This document shows, piece by piece, positions 9,684-21,216 of a stretch of 64,000 nucleotides of DNA. The stretch comes from Enterovibrio nigricans DSM 22720 (GTDB taxonomy: Bacteria; Pseudomonadota; Gammaproteobacteria; Enterobacterales; Vibrionaceae), in the NCBI RefSeq assembly GCF_900167155.1, contig NZ_FUXU01000009.1:1-64000 (forward strand), in the 5' to 3' direction. Made by a program: the position numbers and the translations under genes. Each line of letters opens with the position of its first letter. Within the stretch, counting starts at the first letter, position 1. The notes beneath the pieces are model-generated. The model was not told the DNA's origin. It saw only the letters and a program-made list of their open reading frames with translations, and did not search any database.

Positions 9684-10880
9684 ATGTCTACCCCTTCTTC
9701 AAAACCTGATAGCCGCCTAGTTGCGTTAATGGTGTTGCTGGTTCTATTCAGCCCACTGGCTATTGATATTTACCTTCCTGCGATGCCGTTGATGGCTCAG
9801 GAACTAGGGGTTTCCGCAACCCGCATGCAGGACACCATTTCCTGGTTTCTGGTGACAATGGGTTTGGGACAACTGTTGGCTGGCCCACTAGCTGACCGTT
9901 TTGGTCGTCGTCCTGTTGCCATGACGGGTATCGTGATTTATGCAGCGAGTGCTGGATTAGCATGGATTGCGTCGTCGATGGATGCCTTATTGGTAGCGCG
10001 TTTGCTACAAGGCGCGGGCGCGTGTGCAACTGCTGTCTGTGCATTTGCAGCTGTTCGCGATACGTTCAGCGGTAAGCGTTGCGGGCAGATGATCAGCTAT
10101 TTGAACGGGGCGATCTGTTTTATCCCTGCGTTGGCTCCGCTTCTTGGCAGTTGGTTAACCGCACAGTTTGGCTGGCGTTCAAACTTCTCTTTTATGATGG
10201 GGTTTGCATTGGTGGCGTTTGTACTAGTGTTTACTCTATTTCGAGAAACCCGCCCGGCAGATACTGACACCAGTGGCCCGCTGTTGAGCCCGTCCCGTTA
10301 TTGGTCAGTACTGAAAGAACCCGTGTTTATTTATCATGCGGTGCTTTGCTTGTTGGCAATGTCAGTGATCTTGTCGTATGTCACGTCCGCTCCCGTGCGA
10401 TTGATCAACATCTTGGGGTTGAGCATGGATGAGTTCACGGTTTGGTTTGGTATTAATGCGGTGTTCAATATTTTCGCATCAATGACTGCGCCCAAAGTGA
10501 TGGATAAGATTGGCAGTCGCAAGACATTGAATGGTGGTCTTATCATCTTGGTTGTTGGTGGCGTGCTCATGCTGTTGCTTAGCCATATTCACGAGCCTTG
10601 GGCCTTTATGGTACCCGTATTTATTTCATCATTTGGTTTTGCGTGGGTGCTGGGTTCCGCAGCGGGCAAAGCGTTGGAACCTTTTGGTCAGCGTGCAGGC
10701 ACGGCAGCGGCGCTGCTGGGCTTGTTCCAAATGAGTGGTTCTGGTGTTTTGGTTAGCCTAAGTCAACGTGTTGGGTTTTCAGAGCCTGAGCTGCTGGCTT
10801 TTCATATGTTCTTGATGATCCCGGCTTTATTGCTGCTGTGGTCTGCAAAAGGTAAACGCTGGCACGTAGCTGAATGCTAA
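9684..10880 (+). CDS. Bcr/CflA-family multidrug efflux MFS transporter
   Basis: A 398-residue, 12-helix major facilitator protein. It has the Bcr/CflA N-terminal signature LFSPLAIDIYLPAMPLMAQEL, the MFS motif A loop GPLADRFGRRPV and the antiporter motif C region LQGAGACATAVCAFAAVRDTF. Members export drugs or other small molecules by proton antiport across the inner membrane. TCAGGAGT precedes the ATG. It is divergent from the LysR gene, which probably regulates it. The substrate cannot be told from sequence. Confidence 0.92.
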   Translation: MSTPSSKPDSRLVALMVLLVLFSPLAIDIYLPAMPLMAQELGVSATRMQDTISWFLVTMGLGQLLAGPLADRFGRRPVAMTGIVIYAASAGLAWIASSMDALLVARLLQGAGACATAVCAFAAVRDTFSGKRCGQMISYLNGAICFIPALAPLLGSWLTAQFGWRSNFSFMMGFALVAFVLVFTLFRETRPADTDTSGPLLSPSRYWSVLKEPVFIYHAVLCLLAMSVILSYVTSAPVRLINILGLSMDEFTVWFGINAVFNIFASMTAPKVMDKIGSRKTLNGGLIILVVGGVLMLLLSHIHEPWAFMVPVFISSFGFAWVLGSAAGKALEPFGQRAGTAAALLGLFQMSGSGVLVSLSQRVGFSEPELLAFHMFLMIPALLLLWSAKGKRWHVAEC

Positions 10881-10952
10881 TTTTGATGAATTAATTTTAA
10901 AATAAGACGCGGAAAGCGCACGGTCTCGACAACCGACATACCCATTGATTTG

Positions 10953-10984
10953 CCCGCCAATTAAAATTGTGCGGGTTTTTTTTG
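10953..10984 (+). terminator. Terminator after the Bcr/CflA gene
   Basis: The stem CCCGC...GCGGG encloses AATT/AATT and is followed by eight T. It lies about 70 bases after the stop codon; the spacer between holds nothing else recognised. Confidence 0.75.
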
Positions 10985-11066
10985 TTGTTTAATCACGAAA
11001 GGGAGTATATTTAATGTGCGAAAACTCCAAATCTTTTTAAATTCAAATTACAGGCAGTAAATAAAT

Positions 11067-11357
11067 ATGTCGATGTCGATGCTTGAATTAGCTCGTCATC
11101 TGGAGATGCTTGATGAATCTCCAGAGAAAATGATGTTTGGTAAATTGCTTACTGAATTAAGTGGTATGAGTGAAGAGCGTGTGCAACGCGCTGCGCGTCA
11201 GGTACCTATCAGTAGCTTGCGCGAATTGGTACATCAATTTAATAAAGTGATTCACGATCGCCGTGGCGAGCGTGTGCAAGAATTGGCACAGGAAATGGCC
11301 AATGAAGGGATCTCCGCAGAAGAACTGCGCGAGTATCTCGCGCAGCGTAATGGGTAA
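11067..11357 (+). CDS. Small helical protein resembling the H-NS oligomerisation region, no DNA-binding domain
   Basis: A 96-residue, strongly charged, mostly helical protein, without signal peptide or membrane segment. The C-terminal part (KVIHDRRGERVQELAQEM followed by ANEGISAEELREYL) looks like the H-NS/StpA linker helix that ends in D/NGI-x-x-EEL. The protein stops where the H-NS DNA-binding domain with its TW-GQGR-P motif should begin. If the resemblance is real it could act like truncated H-NS forms that join and alter H-NS oligomers; this is inference. The start could be any of three close Met codons (MSMSM). It lies alone, convergent with the EamA gene. Otherwise it is an uncharacterised conserved protein. 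Confidence 0.75.
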   Translation: MSMSMLELARHLEMLDESPEKMMFGKLLTELSGMSEERVQRAARQVPISSLRELVHQFNKVIHDRRGERVQELAQEMANEGISAEELREYLAQRNG

Positions 11358-11368
11358 TCGCGTTTAAT

Positions 11369-12256
11369 TTACGCTCTGCTTTTTCGCTGCTGAATTACCA
11401 ATCCAATTACTATCATCACCAACCCGATCAAGGTCGTTGGATGGATTTGTTCGCCTATTATAGTGGCGAGCAATATCAGTGAAATAAACGGCGAAATAAA
11501 GATAAGGTTGCTGACTTTAGCTGCGTTGCTTGCAAGTTTGACGGCATTTAACCAAAGGACAAAGGTGATGCCCATTTCAAACAAACCAACGTAGCTGACG
11601 GCGAGCCAACCCTGCCAAGGAATGCCATGCCAATCAGTGGCATAAAGGCTAAGCCCGATGGAAAATGGGAGCGAAAGCAAAAAGCCAAGTAAGAGCCCAA
11701 TCACAGGGTCTGCTTGGTTTTTGGCGTTTAAAATCCAATACCCTGCCCAAAGTAGGGTTGATAGCAGTGCCAGCCCTACCCCTAGCGGGCTATCAAACTG
11801 AAGACTGAAAATATCCCCTTTGGTGGCGATGACCACCACGCCAGCGTAACCCAACGCTGCGGCTATCCAATCTTGTTTACGAATCTTTTGCCCCAGAAAT
11901 ATGGCTGCCATTAATGTCAGGGTGATTGCCCATGAATAATTTAAAGGTTGTGCTAACGAGGCTGGTAGCAAGTCATAGGCCTTGAATAAAACAAGGTAAT
12001 AAATAAACGGATTAATCAACCCGAGCATCAAGTAATACAGTGGGCGCTTGGCAAAAGTGGAGGAGAGCTGATTGAGTTTCCCCTGCCAGCCCGCAACGGC
12101 AAATAAAGAAAGGGTGGACACCACGCTGGCGGCAGCGAGCATCTGGATGGGGTCCATATAAGTCAGGGTGATTTTAAAAGCCGTCGCAACGGTAGACCAA
12201 AGCAATACGGCTGCCAGTCCGTAGCTGATCGCAAGGCGGTCGTTCATGTCATGCAC
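11369..12256 (-). CDS. EamA/DMT-family permease
   Basis: A 295-residue protein with about ten hydrophobic helices in two EamA repeats. The first includes WSTVATAFKI and PLNYSWAITLTLMAAIFLG; the second includes LLSTLLWAGYWILNAKN and GEQIHPTTLIGLVMIVIGL. It is an inner-membrane exporter of the drug/metabolite transporter superfamily; the substrate is unknown. Start could also be the Met three codons in. It is divergent from rmuC, with 128 bases between. Confidence 0.88.
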   Translation of the reverse strand: MHDMNDRLAISYGLAAVLLWSTVATAFKITLTYMDPIQMLAAASVVSTLSLFAVAGWQGKLNQLSSTFAKRPLYYLMLGLINPFIYYLVLFKAYDLLPASLAQPLNYSWAITLTLMAAIFLGQKIRKQDWIAAALGYAGVVVIATKGDIFSLQFDSPLGVGLALLSTLLWAGYWILNAKNQADPVIGLLLGFLLSLPFSIGLSLYATDWHGIPWQGWLAVSYVGLFEMGITFVLWLNAVKLASNAAKVSNLIFISPFISLILLATIIGEQIHPTTLIGLVMIVIGLVIQQRKSRA

Positions 12257-12384
12257 TTATTTCTGAGTAAGATGAGAATCCCGCAGTCTAGTGCAAATAA
12301 CCATCACTGGAAAAGCTGGACATTTATCCAGTGTCTGATTAGCCTTCATGACGGGATATCACGTGAAATGAAAAGGTTATCAGC

Positions 12385-13905
12385 ATGCAGATCGCAACTC
12401 TGTTTTCCGACGGTGCAGTGTGGATAGCGGCAGGTTTGAGCGCTGTCGCCGTGGCGACGCTTGGCGGTGTTTATCATCGACTAGCGATGCGTAACTTACG
12501 CGCACTGATTGAGCAGCAACAGTTGGCGGATGAAAAAATCAGCCAAGCGGCACTGGCGCACCTTACCGCTGAGAATCAATCCTTAAAAGATGAACTGGAT
12601 GGGCTCGACTTAGAGCGAGATCGATTAACCGCAGAGCTGCGCATCCAATACGCAAAGCTTGCCGCTGCGGCGGAGAAATTGCGTCAAATGGAGCTGTTGC
12701 GCGCGGAGAAAGCGCAGCTAACGGATACGCTTGATAACCTGCGCGATAATAAATCGGCACTTGAATTAACCCTTCGTGAGCAGCAGACCCGCACGGAAGA
12801 GCAGCTAGAAGCCGCCGAAGCAAAAATTCGATTGCTAGAAAGTGCAGAAGAACGCCTTCGCGTACAATTTGAAAGCCTTGCAAATAAAGTTTTCGATCAC
12901 AAAACGCGAACTGTTGATGAGCAGAATCGCCAAAGTCTTGAGTCTCTGCTCGGGCCTTTAAAATCCCAACTTGAAGGGTTTAGAAAGCAAGTGACGGACA
13001 GCTTTGGTGAGCAAGCCAAAGAGCGTCACACTCTGGTTCATGAAATTAAAAACCTGCAACAACTCCATGAAGATATGACCCGTGAAGCAGTAGCTTTAAC
13101 GCAGGCACTGAAAGGGGATAACAAGCAGCAGGGCAACTGGGGAGAAGTGGTTCTTGCACGTGTGTTAGAGGAGTCTGGACTTCGTGAAGGCTATGAATAT
13201 CAAACGCAGGTAAGTCTCGAAAACGAAGACGGCAAACGCTATCAACCCGACGTGATTGTCCGGTTGCCGCAGGAGAAAGATGTGGTGGTTGATGCCAAGA
13301 TGGCGTTGGTGGCATATGAGCGTTATTTCCACGCAGAAACCTTAGCGGAGAAAGATGCCGCGTTGCGTGAACACGTGGCGTCGATTCGCGGACATATCCG
13401 AGGGCTTGGGCGTAAAGATTATCATCAGCTTCACGGCATTCAGAGTCTTGACTATGTGCTGATGTTTATTCCAATCGAGCCCGCTTTCCAAATTGCCATT
13501 GAGGCAGAGCCGTCCTTGATCCGAGAGGCTCTCGATCACAACATCATGTTGGTCAGCCCAACAACATTGCTGGTGGCCTTGCGCACGATTAACAACCTTT
13601 GGCGCTACGAACATCAAAATCAGAATGCGCGCCTCATTGCAGACAAAGCCGCAAAGCTTTACGACAAACTCCGTTTATTTGTCACAGATATAGAGGTAAT
13701 GGGGGCGGCACTTGATAAAGCCACAGACAGTTACCAGCAAGCGGTGAGCAAACTTTCCAGTGGCCGTGGCAATATTCTCCGTCAGGCGGAAAGCTTTAAA
13801 GCGTTGGGTGTTGAGGTGAAGCGAGACATCAGCCCTGCGATGCTGAAACGAGATACGTCAGACGACAGTGACGAAATAGCGACACTTGGTGTTTCACCGG
13901 AATGA
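12385..13905 (+). CDS. rmuC: DNA recombination protein RmuC
   Basis: A 506-residue protein with one N-terminal membrane helix (about 10-30), a long coiled coil (about 40-230) rich in Glu, Leu and Arg, and the RmuC nuclease-like domain (about 240-440) with GNWGEVVLARVLEESGL and VVDAKMALVAYERY, where the PD-(D/E)xK-type residues lie. In E. coli it limits inversions at short inverted repeats; biochemical activity is not established here. It lies upstream of ubiE as in Vibrio and E. coli. Confidence 0.93.
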   Translation: MQIATLFSDGAVWIAAGLSAVAVATLGGVYHRLAMRNLRALIEQQQLADEKISQAALAHLTAENQSLKDELDGLDLERDRLTAELRIQYAKLAAAAEKLRQMELLRAEKAQLTDTLDNLRDNKSALELTLREQQTRTEEQLEAAEAKIRLLESAEERLRVQFESLANKVFDHKTRTVDEQNRQSLESLLGPLKSQLEGFRKQVTDSFGEQAKERHTLVHEIKNLQQLHEDMTREAVALTQALKGDNKQQGNWGEVVLARVLEESGLREGYEYQTQVSLENEDGKRYQPDVIVRLPQEKDVVVDAKMALVAYERYFHAETLAEKDAALREHVASIRGHIRGLGRKDYHQLHGIQSLDYVLMFIPIEPAFQIAIEAEPSLIREALDHNIMLVSPTTLLVALRTINNLWRYEHQNQNARLIADKAAKLYDKLRLFVTDIEVMGAALDKATDSYQQAVSKLSSGRGNILRQAESFKALGVEVKRDISPAMLKRDTSDDSDEIATLGVSPE

Positions 13906-14088
13906 GCTGACAACGCGTTGGCGCGCTTGGCTCTTTGAACAGACACTGCGCGCATGCTCAAATAACCTCAAGTTGCCAGTGTCAGTCTGAATCGCTCTTC
14001 TTGTGATTGATTGAGTATGTAAAGTACACTAAGCGGCAAAAATATCGGGTATCTCTGTTTCCAGCCCGGTGTTACTCAGGGGTTTACA

Positions 14089-14868
14089 ATGACAGATACA
14101 ACACAGGGCGTGAAGCAAGACGCGGATCAGAATACCACTCACTTTGGTTTTCAGACCGTCGCCACAGAAGACAAGGTTGGCATGGTTGCTAACGTCTTTC
14201 ATAACGTAGCCGCAAAGTACGACATCATGAACGACGTGATGTCCATGGGTATCCACCGAATTTGGAAGCGTTTTACCATTGATTGCAGTGGTGTTCGCCC
14301 TGGACACCGAGTACTGGATCTTGCTGGTGGTACTGGCGATCTGACAGCAAAGTTTTCTCGCATTGTCGGAGATAAAGGTCAGGTGGTGCTGGCAGATATC
14401 AACAATTCGATGTTGAACGTTGGCCGTGACAAGCTGCGAGATTTGGGCATTATTGGTAACGTGAATTACGTACAAGCCAATGCCGAAGAGTTACCGTTCC
14501 CTGATGATTACTTTGATTGCATCACCATTGGCTTTGGTTTGCGTAACGTGACTGACAAAGATAAAGCGTTGCGTTCTATGTACCGCGTATTGAAGCCGGG
14601 CGGTCGTCTGTTGGTGCTGGAATTCTCCAAACCCGTCGTTGAGCCACTGTCGAAAGTTTACGATGCGTATTCGTTCCATCTACTTCCGAAAATGGGTGAG
14701 CTTATTGCGAACGACGCGGAAAGCTATCGCTATCTAGCGGAGTCTATTCGCATGCATCCAGATCAAGAGACCTTGAAGGGCATGATGGAAGAGGCCGGCT
14801 TCGAGCAAGCCAAATATTTCAATCTGACCGGTGGTATTGTCGCATTGCACCGCGGTTATAAGTTCTAA
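14089..14868 (+). CDS. ubiE: Ubiquinone/menaquinone biosynthesis C-methyltransferase UbiE
   Basis: UbiE C-methylates the benzoquinol ring in ubiquinone synthesis and demethylmenaquinol in menaquinone synthesis, using SAM. The 259-residue protein has the class I SAM motif [23 protein letters not shown], the family signature [15 protein letters not shown] and [20 protein letters not shown] precedes the ATG. It starts the ubiE-ubiJ-ubiB operon, with nine bases to ubiJ. Confidence 0.97.
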   Translation: MTDTTQGVKQDADQNTTHFGFQTVATEDKVGMVANVFHNVAAKYDIMNDVMSMGIHRIWKRFTIDCSGVRPGHRVLDLAGGTGDLTAKFSRIVGDKGQVVLADINNSMLNVGRDKLRDLGIIGNVNYVQANAEELPFPDDYFDCITIGFGLRNVTDKDKALRSMYRVLKPGGRLLVLEFSKPVVEPLSKVYDAYSFHLLPKMGELIANDAESYRYLAESIRMHPDQETLKGMMEEAGFEQAKYFNLTGGIVALHRGYKF

Positions 14869-14877
14869 GGGATTATT

Positions 14878-15522
14878 ATGCCTCTAGACCCATTGGTAAC
14901 TGCCGCTCTTGAAACTGGTTTAAATACCCTCATTCGTCAAGATGGGGAAAGCCAGCGTCGCCTTGCCAAACTTAAAGGCAAAGTGCTACGCGTGCGACTC
15001 ACCGACATAAACAAGCAGCTTATTTTCGTATTTAGCCAGCAGGTAGATGTACTGGGCGCATTTGAAGGTGATGCTGATTGTGAGTTGGCTTTAGCCATTT
15101 CAGTTGCGCCACAACTGAAAGAAAAGGCCAATCTGACCAAACTTATTAAGCAGGACAAGCTGCATTTAGATGGCGACATTGATGTTGCCCAGCAATTTTC
15201 CAACCTACTCAATGGCATTAATCCTGACATCGCAGAGTGGCTGTCGCACTACACGGGCGATGTCGTTGCGCACACTCTGGTGCGTGGGGCACAGCAGGGT
15301 CTTGCCTTCCTAAAGCAAATGACTGAACGTAATCAGCGTTATGTGGGAGAGTTGGTCGTCGAAGAGTGGCGTTTGGCTCCTGGCGCTCTGGAGGTCGCTT
15401 ATTTTGCAGATCAAGTGGATGACGTGCAAAGCCATGCATCTCGTTTAGCCGCACGTGTTGATGCGTTGGAAAAACGCTTGGTCTCTTCTACACTCGCTTC
15501 TTCAAAGACGGAGCGCGCATGA
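14878..15522 (+). CDS. ubiJ: Ubiquinone biosynthesis accessory factor UbiJ
   Basis: A 214-residue protein with an SCP2-type lipid-binding domain in the N-terminal 110 residues and a helical C-terminus ([21 protein letters not shown]). In E. coli it partners UbiK and organises the soluble Ubi complex by binding the prenyl intermediates. It overlaps ubiB by four bases (ATGA), so translation is coupled. The position between ubiE and ubiB supports the call. Confidence 0.93.
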   Translation: MPLDPLVTAALETGLNTLIRQDGESQRRLAKLKGKVLRVRLTDINKQLIFVFSQQVDVLGAFEGDADCELALAISVAPQLKEKANLTKLIKQDKLHLDGDIDVAQQFSNLLNGINPDIAEWLSHYTGDVVAHTLVRGAQQGLAFLKQMTERNQRYVGELVVEEWRLAPGALEVAYFADQVDDVQSHASRLAARVDALEKRLVSSTLASSKTERA

Positions 15523-17153
15523 CACCCAGTGAAATCCGTCGTCTCTACAAAATCACCAAGGTTCAGCTCAGTTATGGGCTGGATGAGCTTTTGCCAAAAC
15601 AGCCCATCACAAGGGGTCCGCACTTGATGCGAAAAATGCTGTTTTGGATGAAGAATACTCATCAAGATAAACAGCTTGGCCAACGTTTACGTCTGGCATT
15701 GCAAGAACTGGGACCAGTGTGGATCAAGTTTGGTCAGATGATGTCGACCCGTCGCGATCTTTTCCCGCCAGCTATCGCTGATCAGCTGGCGATGTTGCAA
15801 GATCAGGTTGAACCGTTTGACGGTAAGCTGGCCAAAGCGCAGATGGAAGAGGCGCTTGGCGGTCCATTGGAAAACTGGTTTGATGATTTTAATGAAGCGC
15901 CACTCGCATCTGCGTCCATCGCTCAAGTACATACCGCGACACTGAAGGAAAATGGCCGTGAAGTGGTACTCAAGGTGATTCGCCCTGACATCCTTCCTGT
16001 GATACAGGCCGACATCAAACTGATGTACCGAATGGCCCGCATTGTCGCCCGCTTTTTGCCTGAAGCGCGTCGTTTAAAGCCGGTTGAAGTGGTGAGAGAG
16101 TACGAGAAAACGCTGCTGGCCGAGCTTGATTTAATGCGAGAAGCCGCGAACGCCATTCAGCTTCGTCGTAACTTTGAAAATGACCATATTCTCTACGTAC
16201 CAGAAGTGTTTAGCGATTATTGCCGAACCTCACTGATGGTGTCTGAGCGTATTTATGGCATTCAGGTGTCTGATATTGAAGGTCTCAAAGCCAACGGTAC
16301 CGATCTTAAACTGCTGGCAGAACGTGGCGTTCAGGTGTTTTTCACGCAGGTGTTTCGCGACAGCTTTTTTCACGCGGATATGCACCCTGGCAATGTGTTT
16401 GTTTCCTATGACCATCCCGAAGACCCGCAATGGATTGGGCTTGATTGTGGTATTGTCGGCACACTAAATCGCGAAGACAAGCGTTATCTGGCGGAAAACT
16501 TCCTGGCGTTTTTTAATCGAGATTACCGCAAAGTTGCCGAGCTGCATGTCGATTCTGGCTGGGTGCCACACGATACCAATGTCGATGAGTTCGAATTTGC
16601 GATTCGGACAGTGTGTGAACCCATTTTTGAAAAGCCACTGTGTGAAATTTCTTTTGGGCATGTACTGTTAAATTTGTTTAACACTGCCCGTCGCTTCAAC
16701 ATGGAAGTACAACCACAATTGGTGCTGCTGCAAAAGACCCTTTTGTATGTTGAAGGTCTGGGGCGACAGCTCTATCCGCAATTGGATTTGTGGGACACCG
16801 CCAAACCCTTTTTAGAAGATTGGATGGGACGTCAGGTAGGGCCGCAAGCGGTGTGGAACGCGATTAAAGAAAAAGCGCCTTTTTGGGCAGAAAAACTGCC
16901 TGAATTACCGGAGCTTGTTTACGATAGCCTACGACAAGGCCGACAGGTTAATCAGCGTATGGATGTCATGTATCAAGAGTTTATGGCGGCAAGAAAACGC
17001 CAAAATAAGGCGAAATTCTTGTTAGGTGTCGGGGCAACGATGTTGGTGACATCTGCCATACTCTATAGTAATCAGATCGAAATACTTCCCCAAGTGGCTG
17101 GGGGAGTTGCACTCTTCAGTTGGACGCTTGCGTGGCGGGCGTTCAATAAATGA
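15519..17153 (+). CDS. ubiB: Ubiquinone biosynthesis protein-kinase-like UbiB
   Basis: An atypical ABC1/ADCK kinase-like protein of 544 residues. It shows the KxGQ segment in [16 protein letters not shown], the Ala-containing nucleotide loop ASIAQVHTA, the invariant Lys in [20 protein letters not shown] and the DCG metal motif (GLDCGIVG). Two C-terminal hydrophobic helices (about 498-540) anchor it to the inner membrane. UbiB ATPase activity is thought to help extract quinone intermediates from the membrane. It is the last gene of ubiE-ubiJ-ubiB and lies 83 bases before tatA. Confidence 0.96.
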   Translation: MTPSEIRRLYKITKVQLSYGLDELLPKQPITRGPHLMRKMLFWMKNTHQDKQLGQRLRLALQELGPVWIKFGQMMSTRRDLFPPAIADQLAMLQDQVEPFDGKLAKAQMEEALGGPLENWFDDFNEAPLASASIAQVHTATLKENGREVVLKVIRPDILPVIQADIKLMYRMARIVARFLPEARRLKPVEVVREYEKTLLAELDLMREAANAIQLRRNFENDHILYVPEVFSDYCRTSLMVSERIYGIQVSDIEGLKANGTDLKLLAERGVQVFFTQVFRDSFFHADMHPGNVFVSYDHPEDPQWIGLDCGIVGTLNREDKRYLAENFLAFFNRDYRKVAELHVDSGWVPHDTNVDEFEFAIRTVCEPIFEKPLCEISFGHVLLNLFNTARRFNMEVQPQLVLLQKTLLYVEGLGRQLYPQLDLWDTAKPFLEDWMGRQVGPQAVWNAIKEKAPFWAEKLPELPELVYDSLRQGRQVNQRMDVMYQEFMAARKRQNKAKFLLGVGATMLVTSAILYSNQIEILPQVAGGVALFSWTLAWRAFNK

Positions 17154-17236
17154 GATTTATCAATTAAGTTGTAACAGTATCCGAGTAGACTCCGGTTACT
17201 TTTTTATTCACCACATAACGTAGAGGTAGCACTAGC

Positions 17237-17467
17237 ATGGGTGGTATTAGTATTTGGCAACTGTTGATCGTTGCCGTTATCGTTATCCTTCTTTTCGGCA
17301 CCAAGAAGCTGCGCAACATCGGTGGCGACTTGGGCTCAGCGGTCAAGGGGTTTAAGAAAGCGATGTCAGATGACGAGAAAAAGGACGCTGATTTCGGCCA
17401 GGAAAAACTGGAAGAGAAAAACAGCACAGCCCAAAAAAGCGAAGCGAAAGACAAAGAGCAGGTTTAA
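17237..17467 (+). CDS. tatA: Twin-arginine translocase subunit TatA
   Basis: A 76-residue protein with a single N-terminal membrane helix ([15 protein letters not shown], about 7-21), the FGTKKL hinge, an amphipathic helix ([18 protein letters not shown]) and a charged tail. TatA multimers form the passage for folded proteins bearing twin-Arg signals. TAGAGGT precedes the ATG. Three bases separate it from tatB. Confidence 0.96.
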   Translation: MGGISIWQLLIVAVIVILLFGTKKLRNIGGDLGSAVKGFKKAMSDDEKKDADFGQEKLEEKNSTAQKSEAKDKEQV

Positions 17468-17470
17468 TCC

Positions 17471-17824
17471 GTGTTTGATATCGGTTTTTGGGAGCTGATC
17501 CTAATCGCTGTTGTTGGCTTGGTGGTTCTCGGTCCTGAGCGGTTGCCGGTAGCTATTCGTAACGTGTCGCGCTGGATTGGAGCGGCTCGTCGAATGGCGG
17601 GTTCTGTGAGGGATGAGCTTGAACAAGAGCTCAAAATTCAAGAGCTGCAGGATAACCTGAAAAAAGCCGAGCAGATGGGCATGAAAAACCTGTCACCGGA
17701 ATTACAGCAATCAGTTGATGAGCTCAAAAAAGCAGCCGAAGACGTGCAACGCCCTTACTCACCTAAGAGCGATAGCCCGGACGCTGCTAGCGCATCTAGC
17801 CCTACAAAGGACAAGACCGAATAA
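17471..17824 (+). CDS. tatB: Twin-arginine translocase subunit TatB
   Basis: A 117-residue TatA-like protein starting with GTG ([21 protein letters not shown]). It has the Glu in the membrane helix and the GPERLP hinge typical of TatB, then a long amphipathic region and a Ser/Pro-rich tail. With TatC it forms the receptor for twin-Arg signal peptides. The GTG start sits close behind tatA, whose end supplies GGTTTAATCC rather than a strong Shine-Dalgarno, so coupling to tatA is likely. Confidence 0.95.
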   Translation: MFDIGFWELILIAVVGLVVLGPERLPVAIRNVSRWIGAARRMAGSVRDELEQELKIQELQDNLKKAEQMGMKNLSPELQQSVDELKKAAEDVQRPYSPKSDSPDAASASSPTKDKTE

Positions 17825-17863
17825 CGGTTGTCTGAGTAGGGCCCAGTTTTTTGTCGAGAATCT

Positions 17864-18622
17864 ATGTCATCTGTTGAAGATACCCAACCGCTCATCAGTC
17901 ATCTGGTAGAGCTAAGAGATCGCCTATTGCGCGCCTTGCTGGCGGTGCTGGTGGTGTTTCTTTGTTTGGTTTATTTTGCCAACGATATCTATACCTTTGT
18001 TTCTGCGCCTTTAGTTGATCGTCTTCCGGAAGGAACAAGCATGATCGCGACTGACGTCGCGTCGCCATTTTTCACCCCTATCAAGTTAACCTTGGTCGTG
18101 TCAGTGTTCTTGGCGGTACCTATGATCTTGTACCAGATGTGGGCATTTGTGGCGCCGGGCTTGTATAAACACGAAAAACGCTTGGTGATGCCGCTTCTGG
18201 CATCCAGTTCACTGCTGTTCTATTGTGGTGTGGCATTTGCGTATTTCGTTGTGTTTCCGCTGGTTTTTGGCTTTTTTACCTCCATAGCCCCGGAAAATAT
18301 TGAGATAGCGACGGACATTGCGAGTTATCTGGATTTTATTCTCGCACTGTTTATGGCATTCGGTATTGCGTTTGAAATTCCGGTTGCCATCATTTTGTTG
18401 GTATGGACGGGCGCAGTCGATCCTGATGACCTTCGCCAAAAACGTCCTTACATTATCGTGGCAGCGTTCGTCGTGGGTATGTTGCTAACGCCGCCAGACA
18501 TCATTTCGCAGACATTGCTTGCGATACCTATGTGTTTGCTGTTTGAAGTGGGCTTATTCTTCTCGCGCTTTTACAAGCCGCGTGACGCAAACAATGAAAA
18601 CGAAGAACAAAGCGAAGGCTAA
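17864..18622 (+). CDS. tatC: Twin-arginine translocase subunit TatC
   Basis: A 252-residue inner-membrane protein with six hydrophobic helices. The N-terminal [20 protein letters not shown] segment and the [27 protein letters not shown] signature region are typical (described in parts; the conserved Glu and Pro are present). TatC binds the twin-Arg signal directly. It follows tatB after 39 bases and is followed by a terminator. Confidence 0.97.
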   Translation: MSSVEDTQPLISHLVELRDRLLRALLAVLVVFLCLVYFANDIYTFVSAPLVDRLPEGTSMIATDVASPFFTPIKLTLVVSVFLAVPMILYQMWAFVAPGLYKHEKRLVMPLLASSSLLFYCGVAFAYFVVFPLVFGFFTSIAPENIEIATDIASYLDFILALFMAFGIAFEIPVAIILLVWTGAVDPDDLRQKRPYIIVAAFVVGMLLTPPDIISQTLLAIPMCLLFEVGLFFSRFYKPRDANNENEEQSEG

Positions 18623-18638
18623 AGCCTGTCAAACTTCG

Positions 18639-18667
18639 AAAAGCCAGTGTTACACTGGCTTTTTTTA
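18639..18667 (+). terminator. Terminator after tatC
   Basis: AAAAGCCAGT / ACTGGCTTTT stem with a 5-base loop and seven T. It ends the tatABC transcript 25 bases before tatD. Confidence 0.85.
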
Positions 18668-18691
18668 TGCCTTCAAATTGGTGGGAATCGA

Positions 18692-19471
18692 GTGATAGAT
18701 ATAGGTGTTAATCTTACTAGCAGCCGGTTTGACAAAGATCGCGACGATGTTGTGGCACGCGCGAAGGAAGCTGGGATCAGTGCCATGGTTCTGACAGGCA
18801 CTGACTTGGTGTCTAGCCCTGCAGCAGCGGCGTTAGCATCCCAATACTCAGGCTTTTGCTATTCAACCGCTGGGGTGCATCCCCACGACGCGAAAATGGT
18901 GGAAGATTTATCCTTGCCGTCTATTCGTACTTTGGCCGAGCTTCCACAGGTGGTGGCAATCGGAGAGTGCGGTCTGGATTTCAACCGAGACTTCTCACCA
19001 AGGCCACAACAAGAAGCTGTGTTTGAAGCGCAACTTAAACTGGCTGCTGCGTTGAACATGCCCGTGTTTTTGCATTGTCGTGACGCCCATGCTCGTTTTA
19101 TGGCAATACTGACGCCTTGGCTCGACAAAATTCCCGCTGCAGTTTTGCATTGTTTTACAGGCTCAGAAGACGAGCTGAAAGAATGTTTGGATGCCGGATT
19201 GTATATCGGCATCACGGGGTGGGTGTGCGATGAACGTCGTGGAGAGGCGCTCCGCGAGATAGTGCCATTAATCCCTGATGACAAAATCCTCATTGAAACC
19301 GATGCGCCGTATTTGTTGCCTCGTGATTTGAAGCCGAAGCCTAAATCCAGCCGAAACGAGCCACGTTATTTACCTCATATTGCTAAAGAGATCGCGTTGT
19401 TACGTCAACAGGATGCTGAGCAGTTGATCACACACAGCATCAACAACAGCCGTCGATTCTTTGGTTTGTAA
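18692..19471 (+). CDS. tatD: 3'-5' DNA/RNA exonuclease TatD
   Basis: A metal-dependent nuclease of the amidohydrolase-like TatD family, 259 residues. Ligands are visible in [31 protein letters not shown] and [11 protein letters not shown]. The frame is open from 18647, but that region is the tatC terminator; GGTGGGA at 18681-18687 and the family N-terminus ([20 protein letters not shown]) place the start at the GTG at 18692. It is not part of the translocase despite the name; it takes part in DNA repair and peroxide resistance in E. coli. It is followed by hemB. Confidence 0.94.
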   Translation: MIDIGVNLTSSRFDKDRDDVVARAKEAGISAMVLTGTDLVSSPAAAALASQYSGFCYSTAGVHPHDAKMVEDLSLPSIRTLAELPQVVAIGECGLDFNRDFSPRPQQEAVFEAQLKLAAALNMPVFLHCRDAHARFMAILTPWLDKIPAAVLHCFTGSEDELKECLDAGLYIGITGWVCDERRGEALREIVPLIPDDKILIETDAPYLLPRDLKPKPKSSRNEPRYLPHIAKEIALLRQQDAEQLITHSINNSRRFFGL

Positions 19472-19480
19472 GCGCTATGA

Positions 19481-20569
<1,089 letters not shown>

Positions 20570-20583
20570 CGCGTTCGCATATT

Positions 20584-20611
20584 AAAAAGCCAGTGAAAAC
20601 TGGCTTTTTTC
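20584..20611 (+). terminator. Terminator between hemB and asnC
   Basis: AAAAAGCCAGT / ACTGGCTTTTT with a GAAA loop. A and T tracts on both sides make it usable by the convergent asnC as well. Confidence 0.85.
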
Positions 20612-20635
20612 GTTTTGGCGCTGTCGCAAAAATGT

Positions 20636-21097
20636 TTACGGCGAAACGTTGCGTTTAATGGGGTTTTGTAAGGAAATCAGCGTTTCGGTGGACTGTACTT
20701 CGTCAATGGCTTGAAGTTTGTCTATCAGAACATACTGTAGCTCTTCAATCGAGCGACACATTAGTTTGACGAAAATATTGTAGGCACCGGTCGTGTAATA
20801 AGCTTCAACCACCTCATCGAGCTGTTGCAGCTTTTCGATTGCGGAGTGGTAATCACGTGCTGCGTAGAGGTTAATGCCGATAAAGCAACACACGTCATAA
20901 CCGAGCGCTTTGGTGTTCACCAGTACCTCAGTACCAGTGATAATACCCGCCGTTTTCATTTTTTCGACCCGTACATGCACTGTGGCGGGACTGACGGAAA
21001 AACGTTTTCCCATTTCTGCGTACGGGACCTTAGCGTCGGCCATTAAGGTGTGCAGGATTTGGCGGTCCAGATCATCTAATTTTGCAATTTCATTCAT
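20636..21097 (-). CDS. asnC: Transcriptional regulator AsnC
   Basis: A 153-residue Lrp/AsnC-family regulator: N-terminal helix-turn-helix (LDRQILHTLMADAKVPYAEM and FSVSPATVHVRVEKMK, about residues 8-55) and a RAM effector domain with the near-invariant TGAYNIFVKLMC and STETLISLQNPI. In E. coli AsnC activates asnA and senses asparagine. No asnA lies next to it here, so the target is elsewhere or different. It is divergent from the GGDEF/EAL gene. Confidence 0.93.
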   Translation of the reverse strand: MNEIAKLDDLDRQILHTLMADAKVPYAEMGKRFSVSPATVHVRVEKMKTAGIITGTEVLVNTKALGYDVCCFIGINLYAARDYHSAIEKLQQLDEVVEAYYTTGAYNIFVKLMCRSIEELQYVLIDKLQAIDEVQSTETLISLQNPIKRNVSP

Positions 21098-21216
21098 TTA
21101 ATTTCACTAAACTCCATGTTAACCGCATTTTCCGTGCATGAAACTTGACCAAATTACGACTTAGACAATACGGTGTGACGTATTCTGTTTGAAAAGACCT
21201 CTAAAATTAGATTCTT

